The notes under the pieces are model-generated. The model was not told the DNA's origin. It did not search any database and saw only the letters and a list, made by a program, of their open reading frames with translations. A stretch of 40,973 nucleotides of DNA from assembly GCA_902628305.1 (NCBI GenBank), contig CACOMK010000007.1:1-40973 (forward strand), written 5' to 3'. The DNA is from an uncultured Pelagibacteraceae bacterium. GTDB lineage: Bacteria; Pseudomonadota; Alphaproteobacteria; Pelagibacterales; Pelagibacteraceae. Shown here one piece after another: positions 30,146 through 39,218 of this stretch; the stretch's first letter is position 1, and each line of letters opens with the position of its first letter. The position numbers and the translations under genes are program-made.

Positions 30146-30895
30146 CTAGTATGTAGCTCTTCCACCGCTTAAATCAAAAACTGCTGCTGTTGAAAATGAA
30201 TTTTCTTCACTAGATAACCAAGCAACTAATGAGGCCAATTCTTCAACTTTTGCAAATTTATTTCTAGGAATTTTAGATAACATATAACTTATATGTTCTC
30301 TGGTCATTTGATCGAAAATCCTAGTTTTTGCTGCTGCAGGAGTGACACAATTCACAGCAATATTTTTGTTTGCAAGTTCTTTGCCCAGTGATTTAGTTAA
30401 TCCAATTACTCCTGCTTTAGAAGTACTGTAAGCACTTGCATTTGGATTACCTTCTTTTCCTGCGATTGAAGCAATATTTACAATTCTTCCATATTCATTT
30501 TTTATCATAAAAGGAACAACAGCTTTACAACAATAAAAAACAGAATTTAAATTTACGTTCATTACTTTATTCCATTCATCAAGTGGATAATCAGCTACTG
30601 TGGTATTCATTCCTGTTATACCTGCATTATTAATGAAAATGTCAATCTTACCATAATTTCTCTCTACTTCCTCGAGATTTTTATGAATCGAGTCAAAATT
30701 AGTAACGTCTACTATTTGATGACTTAGTTTTTCTGATTTTACTTTATCAATTGTTTTTTTAGCTTCATTCTCGTCAATATCCCAAATTATAACTTTTGCT
30801 CCTGAATGAATAAATCTTTCGGTTATTGCTAAACCAAATCCTTGTGCTCCACCGGTAACAATCGCCACTCTATTTTTTAAATCAAAATTAATCAT
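30146..30895 (-). CDS. short-chain dehydrogenase (FabG-like)
   Basis: TGGAQGFG, NNAG, S...YSTSK; start trimmed to MINFDLKNRV (TAATG overlap with tctA). Confidence 0.9.
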   Translation of the reverse strand: MINFDLKNRVAIVTGGAQGFGLAITERFIHSGAKVIIWDIDENEAKKTIDKVKSEKLSHQIVDVTNFDSIHKNLEEVERNYGKIDIFINNAGITGMNTTVADYPLDEWNKVMNVNLNSVFYCCKAVVPFMIKNEYGRIVNIASIAGKEGNPNASAYSTSKAGVIGLTKSLGKELANKNIAVNCVTPAAAKTRIFDQMTREHISYMLSKIPRNKFAKVEELASLVAWLSSEENSFSTAAVFDLSGGRATY

Positions 30896-32370
30896 TATTT
30901 CTTTTTTAATTTTCTTGATCTTAATAAAGGAAAAGCTAAAGCAATTAAAGACAAAATAAAAAATGTTAGAGCGATTGGCCTTGTTAAAAACATTAACCAA
31001 TTACCATCAAATATAACTAATGATTGTCTTAAAGTTCCTTCAACTAATTCGCCTAAAATTAATCCAATAATAACTGGAACAACTGAAAAACCATATCTTC
31101 TCATAAAAAAACCTATTACTCCGAAAAATAACATTATCCAAACATCAATTATTGATTGATTTAAAGAATATGTTCCACACACAGACACTGCAAATATCAT
31201 TGGCCATAAAATTTTGTTAGGAACTAAAGTTATTCTTGCAAAAATCTTTGCTCCAAAAAAACCAAAGATGAAAAAAAGAGCATTAGCAATTAACATAGCA
31301 CCAAAGATGCCATATAAAAAATCTGGTTGTTCTCTAAATAAATCGGGGCCAGGTCTAACACCATGGATAATTAATCCTGTAAGAATAACAGCTGTTGTGG
31401 CACTTCCAGGAATTCCAAGTGCAAGAGTGGGAACCATTGCACCTCCTGTTGCAGCATTGTTTGCTGCTTCTGCACCAGCAATACCTTCTATTGAGCCTTT
31501 ACCAAATTCCTCAGGATTTTTTGAGAATCTTTTAGCCTCTGAGTAACCTATTAAAGAAGCCACAGTACCTCCCTCAGCTGGCAAAACTCCAATAAAGGAT
31601 CCTATACCGCTTGATCTTAAAATCGTTTTCCATGTTTTTTTATAATCATCAATTGAAGGAAGTTTTATAGCTTTGAGTGCTATTCTATTAAAAACTTGGT
31701 TAATAAGCGTAGATTGAGTTAGCATCTCACTCATTGCAAATAAACCTACAACAACTGGTATAAAGCCAATTCCCTCTGTTAATTCATTTACTCCAAAAGT
31801 AAATCTATCTATTGAGGTCATGAAATCTTTACCTACTGTTGAAATTAGAATTCCAAAAGCACCAGCAATTAGATTTTTTATTGGGCTGCCTTCACCTATT
31901 GATGCAAGCATCGTTAAACCAAATATAGCTAACGCAAAATATTCTGGTTGACCAAATTCATAAGCAAGTTGTGCTAATATAGGAGCAAAAAAAACTAATA
32001 TTATAACACTGAAAATACCTCCAACTGTACTTGATACTGTTGCCATACCTAAAGCTCTTCCAGCTTCACCTTTTTGCGCTAAAGGATAACCATCTAAGCA
32101 AGTTGCTGCTGCTGCTGGGGTTCCAGGCGTATTAATTAGAACGGCAGTTATTGCTCCACCATATGTTCCAGCACAATAAATAGAAGTTAATAAGACAATT
32201 GCAGATAGTGGATCAAGTGTCATTGTAAAAGGCAAGATTAATGCACCACCTGTTGTTGGTCCAAGTCCAGGCAATACGCCTAAAATTAATCCAAACAAAG
32301 TTCCAAAAAATAAAACTAATATTAATTTAGAACTAAAAAGTGGTGCTAACATTAAAAGTAAATTATCCAT
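30895..32370 (-). CDS. tctA: tripartite tricarboxylate transporter large permease TctA
   Basis: GLILGVLPGLGPTTGGALILPFT, NTPGTPAAAATCLDGYPLAQKGEAGRALG. Confidence 0.95.
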   Translation of the reverse strand: MDNLLLMLAPLFSSKLILVLFFGTLFGLILGVLPGLGPTTGGALILPFTMTLDPLSAIVLLTSIYCAGTYGGAITAVLINTPGTPAAAATCLDGYPLAQKGEAGRALGMATVSSTVGGIFSVIILVFFAPILAQLAYEFGQPEYFALAIFGLTMLASIGEGSPIKNLIAGAFGILISTVGKDFMTSIDRFTFGVNELTEGIGFIPVVVGLFAMSEMLTQSTLINQVFNRIALKAIKLPSIDDYKKTWKTILRSSGIGSFIGVLPAEGGTVASLIGYSEAKRFSKNPEEFGKGSIEGIAGAEAANNAATGGAMVPTLALGIPGSATTAVILTGLIIHGVRPGPDLFREQPDFLYGIFGAMLIANALFFIFGFFGAKIFARITLVPNKILWPMIFAVSVCGTYSLNQSIIDVWIMLFFGVIGFFMRRYGFSVVPVIIGLILGELVEGTLRQSLVIFDGNWLMFLTRPIALTFFILSLIALAFPLLRSRKLKKK

Positions 32371-32877
32371 CTAGCTATAGTAAATGTTAGTAATTATTCC
32401 AGGAGGAAATCTTAAACCTAAAATCGTTTCAAAAAAAATAAATACAATTATTGGGAAAATAATTCCAACCAATAATAAATAAAATAATCTTTTTTCTCCC
32501 CAATAGTAAGAAACAAAAATTGATAGAGCAGATATAGCTAAAAAGAAATCTAAAGTTTTAGAAATTATTACAAATAAAATAAAACTCAATAATGTTAAAA
32601 AAAATGATTTTGGTAATTTTTTTTCTATTTTCCAGGGATTTTTAGTTGCTAGATAATAAATAATTATTGTCATAGCAATTATTAATATTAGTAATGCTTT
32701 TGGAAATGTTGCTGGCTGAATTCCTCTGTTTAGAATTGGAGGAACAACATCAAATGTAAAAGTTGTGACTAATAGAATTAACGATATGAAAATAATTATA
32801 AATGAAACTTTAAATTCATCTTTAAAAAAAAAGGGCAAACTTTTGTTTGCCCTTTTTGGTTTTTGTACATTTTTCAT
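32371..32877 (-). CDS. tctB: tripartite tricarboxylate transporter small permease TctB
   Basis: Four-TM TctB-like protein between tctC and tctA; ATG at 32877 preferred over TTG at 32883. Confidence 0.82.
   Translation of the reverse strand: MKNVQKPKRANKSLPFFFKDEFKVSFIIIFISLILLVTTFTFDVVPPILNRGIQPATFPKALLILIIAMTIIIYYLATKNPWKIEKKLPKSFFLTLLSFILFVIISKTLDFFLAISALSIFVSYYWGEKRLFYLLLVGIIFPIIVFIFFETILGLRFPPGIITNIYYS
32829..32856 (-). terminator. terminator-like hairpin inside the 5' end of tctB
   Basis: AAAAGGGCAAAC-AAAA-GTTTGCCCTTTT 12-bp stem then T run on the minus strand. Confidence 0.82.
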
Positions 32878-32900
32878 ATTCAAATGTACTTTTAATTAGA

Positions 32901-33875
32901 TTAGTTAATATAACCTAAAGCTTTAAGCTGTGCAGTCATCTCTGTAAGCATTTCTTCCATTTGCTTACCCCATTCATCCGCACCTACAACACTTGTCTCA
33001 TCAAGACCAATTTCTGTTAAGAAATTTTTGTAGTAGTTGTGGCTCATAGCTTTCATCATTCCAGCCTCTAATTGTTTAACTCTATCTGCTGGAGCACCTT
33101 TTTTAGTTACAAAACCTCTAACAGTAGATAAAGAAACAGGTATACCTAATTCTTTTGCTGTAGGAGAGTCTCCAATTTTAGCCATTCTATTATTTGCCAG
33201 TACAACTGAAACACAAAGTTTACCCTCATTAATTTCAGTCAATGCTTCACCTAAATTTAAAACACCTACATCTATATCTCCTTTGATAAGGTTAGTCTTA
33301 ATTGGTGCTACACCTTTGTAAGCAACAATAGTTGGATCTTTTAATCCACCTTTTTTTGTAAATGCGATTGCACTGACATCATCAATACCACCAGTATGAG
33401 TAGTTCCATATTTCAATGATTTTGATTTTTGTGTGCTAATAAATTTTTTAGCATCTTTGATATCAGCTTTACAATTAACAACAAACAATTGAGGGTCATC
33501 AGTTCCTCTAGCAAGCGGTTGCATGTCACTTAACTTAACTTTAGTTTTACCTAAAGCCATAGATACAGCATGTCCCGTAGTCCAAGTTAAAGTGTGGTTT
33601 CCATCAGCTGGTAAAGACATCATGTAATCCATAGATGCTGCTCCACCACCACCTTTTTTGTTTACTAATTGCATATCCTGCTTAAGAACTCTTCTTGCTC
33701 TTAATAACATCATTCTAGTAGTAACGTCAGTTCCACCTCCAAAACCAGCATGAGTAATTGCTTGTATTGGATGACCATCGGCTTTAGCTGATGTGATCAT
33801 TAATGGAAGAGCTACAACAAAAAATTCAGTTACTAGAAAAGCAGCTGCTAAAAATAGTTTAAAGCTTTTTTTCAT
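32901..33875 (-). CDS. tctC: TctC/BugT-type solute-binding protein
   Basis: Signal peptide; THAGFGGGTDVTTRMM, KKGGGGAASMDYMM; adjacent tctB/A. Confidence 0.93.
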   Translation of the reverse strand: MKKSFKLFLAAAFLVTEFFVVALPLMITSAKADGHPIQAITHAGFGGGTDVTTRMMLLRARRVLKQDMQLVNKKGGGGAASMDYMMSLPADGNHTLTWTTGHAVSMALGKTKVKLSDMQPLARGTDDPQLFVVNCKADIKDAKKFISTQKSKSLKYGTTHTGGIDDVSAIAFTKKGGLKDPTIVAYKGVAPIKTNLIKGDIDVGVLNLGEALTEINEGKLCVSVVLANNRMAKIGDSPTAKELGIPVSLSTVRGFVTKKGAPADRVKQLEAGMMKAMSHNYYKNFLTEIGLDETSVVGADEWGKQMEEMLTEMTAQLKALGYIN

Positions 33876-33944
33876 TATTTCCCTCTTTAGTTAATTTATA
33901 TTTAATAATTTAAACATTATCTGATACAAGTCGTAAAGAAAAAA

Positions 33945-34940
33945 ATGGAACAAAATAAATCTAACATTGCTTTATTGCTTGGCGATCCAGCAGGCATAGG
34001 TCCAGAGTTAATTTCAAAACTTTTAAAGGATGAGATTACAAAAAAAGCAAACATCGTGATTATTGGTGAAAAGCAAGTATTTGAAAATGGAAATAAAATT
34101 ACTGGTATTTCACATAATTTAGATATTGTTGAAAATTTCAACGAAGTTGATTTTAATAAGTCAAATAGATTTTTATTAGATATTTCTAAAGGAAAAAATC
34201 ATAAATACGCATTAGCAGAACCATCTAAAGAGTCTGGTGAAAGTGTATTACAAGCGTTAGATTTAGCCTTGAAACTTGCTAAAGAAAAAAAAATAGATGC
34301 AATTAATTTTGCACCAATGAACAAAACAAGTTTAAAACTTGGAGGTAATAAACATTCAGACGAACTACAATTAATGGCTGAGAAACTTGAAGTCAATAGT
34401 TTTTGCTGCGAATTTAATGTAATAGATAATTTTTGGACAGCGAGAGTAACTTCGCATATTCCAATAAAAGAGGTTGCTCAACACATAACAAAAGAAAATA
34501 TTATGAAGCCAATAAAATTAATCAATGAAGTTATGGAGCTAAATGGTGTAAAAAATCCTCGAATTGCTATTCAAGCACTCAACCCCCATGCAGAGTTTGG
34601 CACAGAAGAAAAGGACGAAATTATTCCTGCCATTGAGGAGGCAAAAAAACTTGGTTATAATGTTGATGGTCCATTACCATGCGATACATCTTTTGTGGTA
34701 GCCTATAAAAATAAAAATCATGACTGTATGGTGGGGATGTATCATGATGCATTACAATCTGGTTTAAAAGCATTTGGTTTTGATAGAGGTGTAACAGTTC
34801 AAGGTGGTTTAACTGTACCTGTTACCACTACTGCACACGGATCCGCGTTTGCTATAGCTGGAAAAAATGAAGCCAATTTAGATCCAATTTTGAATTCTTT
34901 TAAAATAGCATTATCAATGGCTGGAAATAAAAAGAATTAA
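33945..34940 (+). CDS. PdxA-family (4-phosphohydroxy-acid/4-hydroxythreonine-4-phosphate) dehydrogenase, probably a PdxA2-type catabolic member
   Basis: LLGDPAGIGPELISK, APMNKTSLKLGG, HPHAEFG-like NPHAEFGTEE, MYHDALQSGLKAFGFDRGVTVQGGL. Confidence 0.85.
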   Translation: MEQNKSNIALLLGDPAGIGPELISKLLKDEITKKANIVIIGEKQVFENGNKITGISHNLDIVENFNEVDFNKSNRFLLDISKGKNHKYALAEPSKESGESVLQALDLALKLAKEKKIDAINFAPMNKTSLKLGGNKHSDELQLMAEKLEVNSFCCEFNVIDNFWTARVTSHIPIKEVAQHITKENIMKPIKLINEVMELNGVKNPRIAIQALNPHAEFGTEEKDEIIPAIEEAKKLGYNVDGPLPCDTSFVVAYKNKNHDCMVGMYHDALQSGLKAFGFDRGVTVQGGLTVPVTTTAHGSAFAIAGKNEANLDPILNSFKIALSMAGNKKN

Positions 34941-34942
34941 AA

Positions 34943-35854
34943 TTAATAATTTTCTAATTCACTGGCAAAAGGCATAGATGCAGCAGCACCCAGTTTTGTT
35001 GTCGAAATACCTGCAACTTTATTTGCATAAGTAAGAGCCTCTTTAATTTCTAATGCATTTGCCAAGCCAACAGCAAAAGCTCCATTAAATGCATCTCCTG
35101 CTCCTGTTGTGTCAATAACAGGTTCTTTTAAATTATGTGCTTCTAAGAAAAAGTTTTCTTTGTTATTTGCAAAATATATACCTTTCTCTCCAAGAGTGAT
35201 AATCACATTTTTAATACCTTTTTTTAAAAAATCATTTGCTGCATTTTTTATGTCTGTTTCTGTTTTGATATTTTTATTTAAATAGAATTCAGCCTCTGTT
35301 TCATTAGGTGTAAAAAAATCTATTAATTTAAAATTATCCTCATCAATTTCACGTGCTGGAGCAGGATTTAAAATAGTTAAACATTTATGTTCTCTTGCTT
35401 TTTTTAGAGCGTAAATTGTTATTTCATCAGGAGCCTCCATTTGTGTTAAAAATATTTCTGATTTTTTTAGAGTTTCAATATGATTGTCTAAATCTTTATT
35501 GACTAACTCTTCAGCTGCTCCTGAAACAATACTAATTGCGTTATTTCCATCTTTATCAATCATAATACCAGCAACTCCTGTAAAAAGTTTTTCATCCTGA
35601 ATAATTGAATGAGTTTTTACTCCTGCCTCCTTATAAAGTTTAAATGCCATTTCAGAGTGACTATCTTTTCCAACTTTAGTAATGAAACTAACATCACCAT
35701 TTAGTCTTGCGGCTGCAATTGCTTGATTTGATCCTTTTCCGCCAGGGCCAACTAAATGTTTTTTTCCTAAAATTGTTTGACCTTTACTGGGGATTTTATC
35801 TCCAATAAAACACAAATCTGCTACAAAAACTCCTAATATTGAAATTGATTTCAT
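34943..35854 (-). CDS. rbsK: ribokinase (PfkB family)
   Basis: GGKGSNQAIAAARL, NPAPAR, DTTGAGDAFNGAFAVGL. Confidence 0.92.
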   Translation of the reverse strand: MKSISILGVFVADLCFIGDKIPSKGQTILGKKHLVGPGGKGSNQAIAAARLNGDVSFITKVGKDSHSEMAFKLYKEAGVKTHSIIQDEKLFTGVAGIMIDKDGNNAISIVSGAAEELVNKDLDNHIETLKKSEIFLTQMEAPDEITIYALKKAREHKCLTILNPAPAREIDEDNFKLIDFFTPNETEAEFYLNKNIKTETDIKNAANDFLKKGIKNVIITLGEKGIYFANNKENFFLEAHNLKEPVIDTTGAGDAFNGAFAVGLANALEIKEALTYANKVAGISTTKLGAAASMPFASELENY

Positions 35855-35864
35855 TAATTTAATT

Positions 35865-36326
35865 TTATGACCAAACCTTACCGTCTGGTAAAATTACACC
35901 TTTGGTTAAAACAAAGCATCCATAAGGTCTAGCATCTGTAGTTGTAACAATACAGTATGCTTTTTTTGCTTCTTCGTAAAAACTTTGTCTTGATATCGAA
36001 CCAACTTTCCAGTTTTCTCCTGAAACATTTTTAACCACATCAATAAATTCTTTATGTGTCTCAGTTAATTCATCTGGCTTATCATCCACTTCCATTCTCA
36101 AAGCTGGAGATCCGCCTTGTGAAACAATAAAACTATCAAGAGGAAAAACTGATAGGATTGCTAAGGCTGCTTCTTTAATGCCAACTCCATCTAATCTTAT
36201 TACTTTGTCATTAGAGGTATTAGCAGGAAAATTTGCATCAGCTAAAATTAATTTTTCTCCATGACCCATGGATCTTAGATGAAATAATAACTCAGGGCTT
36301 AAAACTGGATTAATATTTATTAACAT
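35865..36326 (-). CDS. RbsD/FucU-family sugar mutarotase
   Basis: LRSMGHGEKLILADANFPA and DARPYGCFVLTKGV motifs. Confidence 0.92.
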   Translation of the reverse strand: MLININPVLSPELLFHLRSMGHGEKLILADANFPANTSNDKVIRLDGVGIKEAALAILSVFPLDSFIVSQGGSPALRMEVDDKPDELTETHKEFIDVVKNVSGENWKVGSISRQSFYEEAKKAYCIVTTTDARPYGCFVLTKGVILPDGKVWS

Positions 36327-36348
36327 TAAAATATTATATTACATAAAA

Positions 36349-36379
36349 AAAAAGGGTGGAAATAAATTCCACCCTTTTT
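36349..36379 (-). terminator. hairpin between rbsB-like gene and mutarotase gene
   Basis: AAAAAGGGTGGAA/TTCCACCCTTTTT 13-bp stem with flanking A/T runs. Confidence 0.87.
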
Positions 36380-36398
36380 AATTTAATTTAAGTAACAA

Positions 36399-37322
36399 TT
36401 ATTTAAAGTCTTTAGCGTTTTCTTTTGTTACTAATTGTGTTCCAGTATCAATATTAGGATCAATACTTCCACCATTAGCTAATTCTAGAGCATATTTAAC
36501 TCCGTATGCTCCCATGTTGTATGAAAACTGTGCAATAGTTGCAGTCATTTCTCCTTTTAAGATACTCGTTGCAGCATCTGGAGTAGCATCAAAACCTACA
36601 ACAATAACATTGTTCATATCAGCATCTTTAAGAGCTTGCATAGCTCCTAAACCCATATTGTCATTAGAGGCAAAGATTGCTTTAATGTTTGGATTTTTTA
36701 AGATAATTGACTCTGTTACAGATCTACCTTTTGCAGTATCCCACTCAGCAGTTTGAGTTGCTACAATATTTAATCCACAATTCTTGAATCCTTTAATTGC
36801 ACCATCTCTTCTTAGTAAAGCTGTAGACTGTGACTCGATACCAGTTAAAATTGCAACATCAGAACCTTTTGCTGTTTTATCACAAATGAACTTAGCTGCT
36901 AATTCCGCACCATTCATATTATTTGTTCCAATAAAAGTTACACCTTCATTAATTCCTTTTGTATCAACAAATACTACAGGAACTCCGCTTTTGATTGCAT
37001 CATCTACTATTGGAGCAAAGGCATTTGGATCTCCTGGAGCTAATGCTATAGCATCAACACCTTTTGCAAGTTGATCCTCTACTTGGTTAATCTGTGCTTG
37101 AACATCACCTTCTTGTGGTGGTGCAACTAAGACAAGATCAACACCTAATTTTGCTGCTTCTTCTTTAGCTCCTTTTTCAACAGATGCCCAAAAAGGATTA
37201 CCTGATCCAGGTCCTTTAATGCTGAATAATATTTTTTTTCCAGCAAATGCTCCTGTTGAAAAACTTGCTAATAGAAAAACAGAAGTAATTATTACACTTA
37301 TAATTTTTGTTAAGTTCTTCAT
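36399..37322 (-). CDS. rbsB: CUT2 sugar ABC transporter substrate-binding protein
   Basis: Signal peptide; GSGNPFWASVEKGAKEEAAKLG, FASNDNMGLGAMQAL. Confidence 0.92.
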   Translation of the reverse strand: MKNLTKIISVIITSVFLLASFSTGAFAGKKILFSIKGPGSGNPFWASVEKGAKEEAAKLGVDLVLVAPPQEGDVQAQINQVEDQLAKGVDAIALAPGDPNAFAPIVDDAIKSGVPVVFVDTKGINEGVTFIGTNNMNGAELAAKFICDKTAKGSDVAILTGIESQSTALLRRDGAIKGFKNCGLNIVATQTAEWDTAKGRSVTESIILKNPNIKAIFASNDNMGLGAMQALKDADMNNVIVVGFDATPDAATSILKGEMTATIAQFSYNMGAYGVKYALELANGGSIDPNIDTGTQLVTKENAKDFK

Positions 37323-37436
37323 TTTTTTCCCCTTAATTGTTTTTAAAAATTAAATTTAAACTAAATTTTTGTTATAATTCAACTGTTAATAGGATCAATT
37401 ATAATAAGTTATGAGACAACTAAGACGTGTATTCTA

Positions 37437-38444
37437 TTATTTTCGTGTTCCTAAATCTCTTCTTAAGACATCAATGTAAACTGCCAAAACTATTATTGAA
37501 CCAATTAAAACCTGTTGCCAGAAGGAGCTTACATCCATTAGGTTTAACCCATTTCTTAAAATACCCATAATCATCACTCCAGCAAAAACACCCAACACAG
37601 TTCCTCTTCCACCAAAGAAACTTGCTCCTCCTATGATGCAAGCCGCAATAGCATCTAACTCTGACTGAAGTCCAGCATTTGGATATCCAGAGTCAGTCCT
37701 ACCAGCTAAAATTAGTGCACCTATTCCAGACAAAAAACCACATAAAGAGTAAACAATTACTAAAATTTTATTTACATTAATACCAGATGCTCTTGCTGCA
37801 TTTGGATTTCCTCCTATTGCATAAATCCACTTACCAGTTTTGCTATGATTAAGAAAAATCCAAAAAATTATATAAACTATTGCAATTAATACTAAGCTCA
37901 CAGGCAAATATTGTGATTTTTCTAAACCTAACCATTGTAGATCAATTCTACCATGACCCAAATATCTTACTTCATCTGTAAATCCACTAATGGGCGTTCC
38001 ACCCGAGATTAAATTACCTGCGCCTCTAAAAATATAGAGTGTTCCAAGTGTCATGATAAATGGATGTGGCATCCGCAACAAGGTTATTCCCAATCCATTG
38101 AATAACCCACATAAAAAGCCAGCGATTAACGGTGTCATCACAACTATAAACCACGGGGCTCCCGCTTTAGCAACTACGGCCAAAATCATAAGTGACAACA
38201 TCATTATAGATCCAACAGATAAATCTATTCCGGCAGTTACAATTACCATAAATACACCTAAGGCTAACATTGATTGCCATGAAATTTGTTTAAAAACGTT
38301 AGTCACATTACGCCAGGATAAAAATACATCAGGTTGCAAGATATGCATTACCAGTATCATTAATACTAATAAAAGTAGAATTCCATATTTCTCAAAATAG
38401 GGAATTAATCTTAAATGTAGACTTTCTTTATTTTTATCTTCCAT
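37437..38444 (-). CDS. rbsC: CUT2 sugar ABC transporter permease
   Basis: VIVTAGIDLSVGSIMML, AARASGINVNKILVIVYSLCGFLSG. Confidence 0.93.
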   Translation of the reverse strand: MEDKNKESLHLRLIPYFEKYGILLLLVLMILVMHILQPDVFLSWRNVTNVFKQISWQSMLALGVFMVIVTAGIDLSVGSIMMLSLMILAVVAKAGAPWFIVVMTPLIAGFLCGLFNGLGITLLRMPHPFIMTLGTLYIFRGAGNLISGGTPISGFTDEVRYLGHGRIDLQWLGLEKSQYLPVSLVLIAIVYIIFWIFLNHSKTGKWIYAIGGNPNAARASGINVNKILVIVYSLCGFLSGIGALILAGRTDSGYPNAGLQSELDAIAACIIGGASFFGGRGTVLGVFAGVMIMGILRNGLNLMDVSSFWQQVLIGSIIVLAVYIDVLRRDLGTRK

Positions 38445-38446
38445 AA

Positions 38447-39196
38447 TTATTTTTTACCCATTATCCAGCCAATAACCTCATCTCTAGATGTACTTATGAG
38501 TTCAGCCTCAGCAAAATTAGTTCCTTGAAATAAAGCCATAACTCGATCACAAACAGTAAATATATCATCCATTCTATGACTAATAACAATAACTCCTACT
38601 CCTGTTTTTTTTAAACCATTGATTAAATCTAATACTTTTCCAACCTCTTTAATTGCTAACGCTGCTGTGGGTTCATCCATGATAACTACTTTTGCATTAA
38701 ATGCTGTAGATCTTGCAATAGCAACTGCTTGTCTCTGTCCACCCGATAATTCTTCTACTTTTTGATCAGCACTTTTTACATTTATTTTTAATTTATCTAA
38801 ATGAGCATTAGTAAGTTCTTTAATTTTATTAAAATCTAATAATTTTAAAAATCCTAAATTTTTTGTAGGTTCTCTTCCAAGAAATATATTCTCACCTATA
38901 GGTAAATTTCCTGCTAGTGCAAGATCTTGATAAACCATTTCTAAACCTAATATCTGAGAGTCTCTGGGGCTTTCTAGAACTTGCTCTTTTCCTTGAAAAT
39001 GTAATGATCCGGAGCTTGGTTTGTAAAGCCCAGATAAAACTTTCATTAATGTAGATTTTCCAGCTCCGTTGTCTCCAACTACACCTAAACATTCTCCGGC
39101 ATATACTTTTAAATTTACGTTTTCTAGAGCTGTTATTGTTCCAAAATATTTTGTTATTCCTTTTGCTTCTAGAAGTAGTTCTTTGGATGATGACAT
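38447..39196 (-). CDS. CUT2 sugar ABC transporter ATP-binding protein, single-NBD form
   Basis: GDNGAGKSTLMKVLSGLYKPSSG, LSGGQRQAVAIARS, VVIMDEPTAAL; only 249 aa. Confidence 0.92.
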   Translation of the reverse strand: MSSSKELLLEAKGITKYFGTITALENVNLKVYAGECLGVVGDNGAGKSTLMKVLSGLYKPSSGSLHFQGKEQVLESPRDSQILGLEMVYQDLALAGNLPIGENIFLGREPTKNLGFLKLLDFNKIKELTNAHLDKLKINVKSADQKVEELSGGQRQAVAIARSTAFNAKVVIMDEPTAALAIKEVGKVLDLINGLKKTGVGVIVISHRMDDIFTVCDRVMALFQGTNFAEAELISTSRDEVIGWIMGKK

Positions 39197-39218
39197 AAAT
39201 TAAGAAATTATAAAAATA

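Noticed and set aside
31214-31546. Plus-strand 110-aa ORF inside tctA (likewise 33037-33321, 36514-36756, 36784-37074, 38053-38400, 39277-39615)
   Set aside because: Antisense shadows of conserved transporter/enzyme genes.
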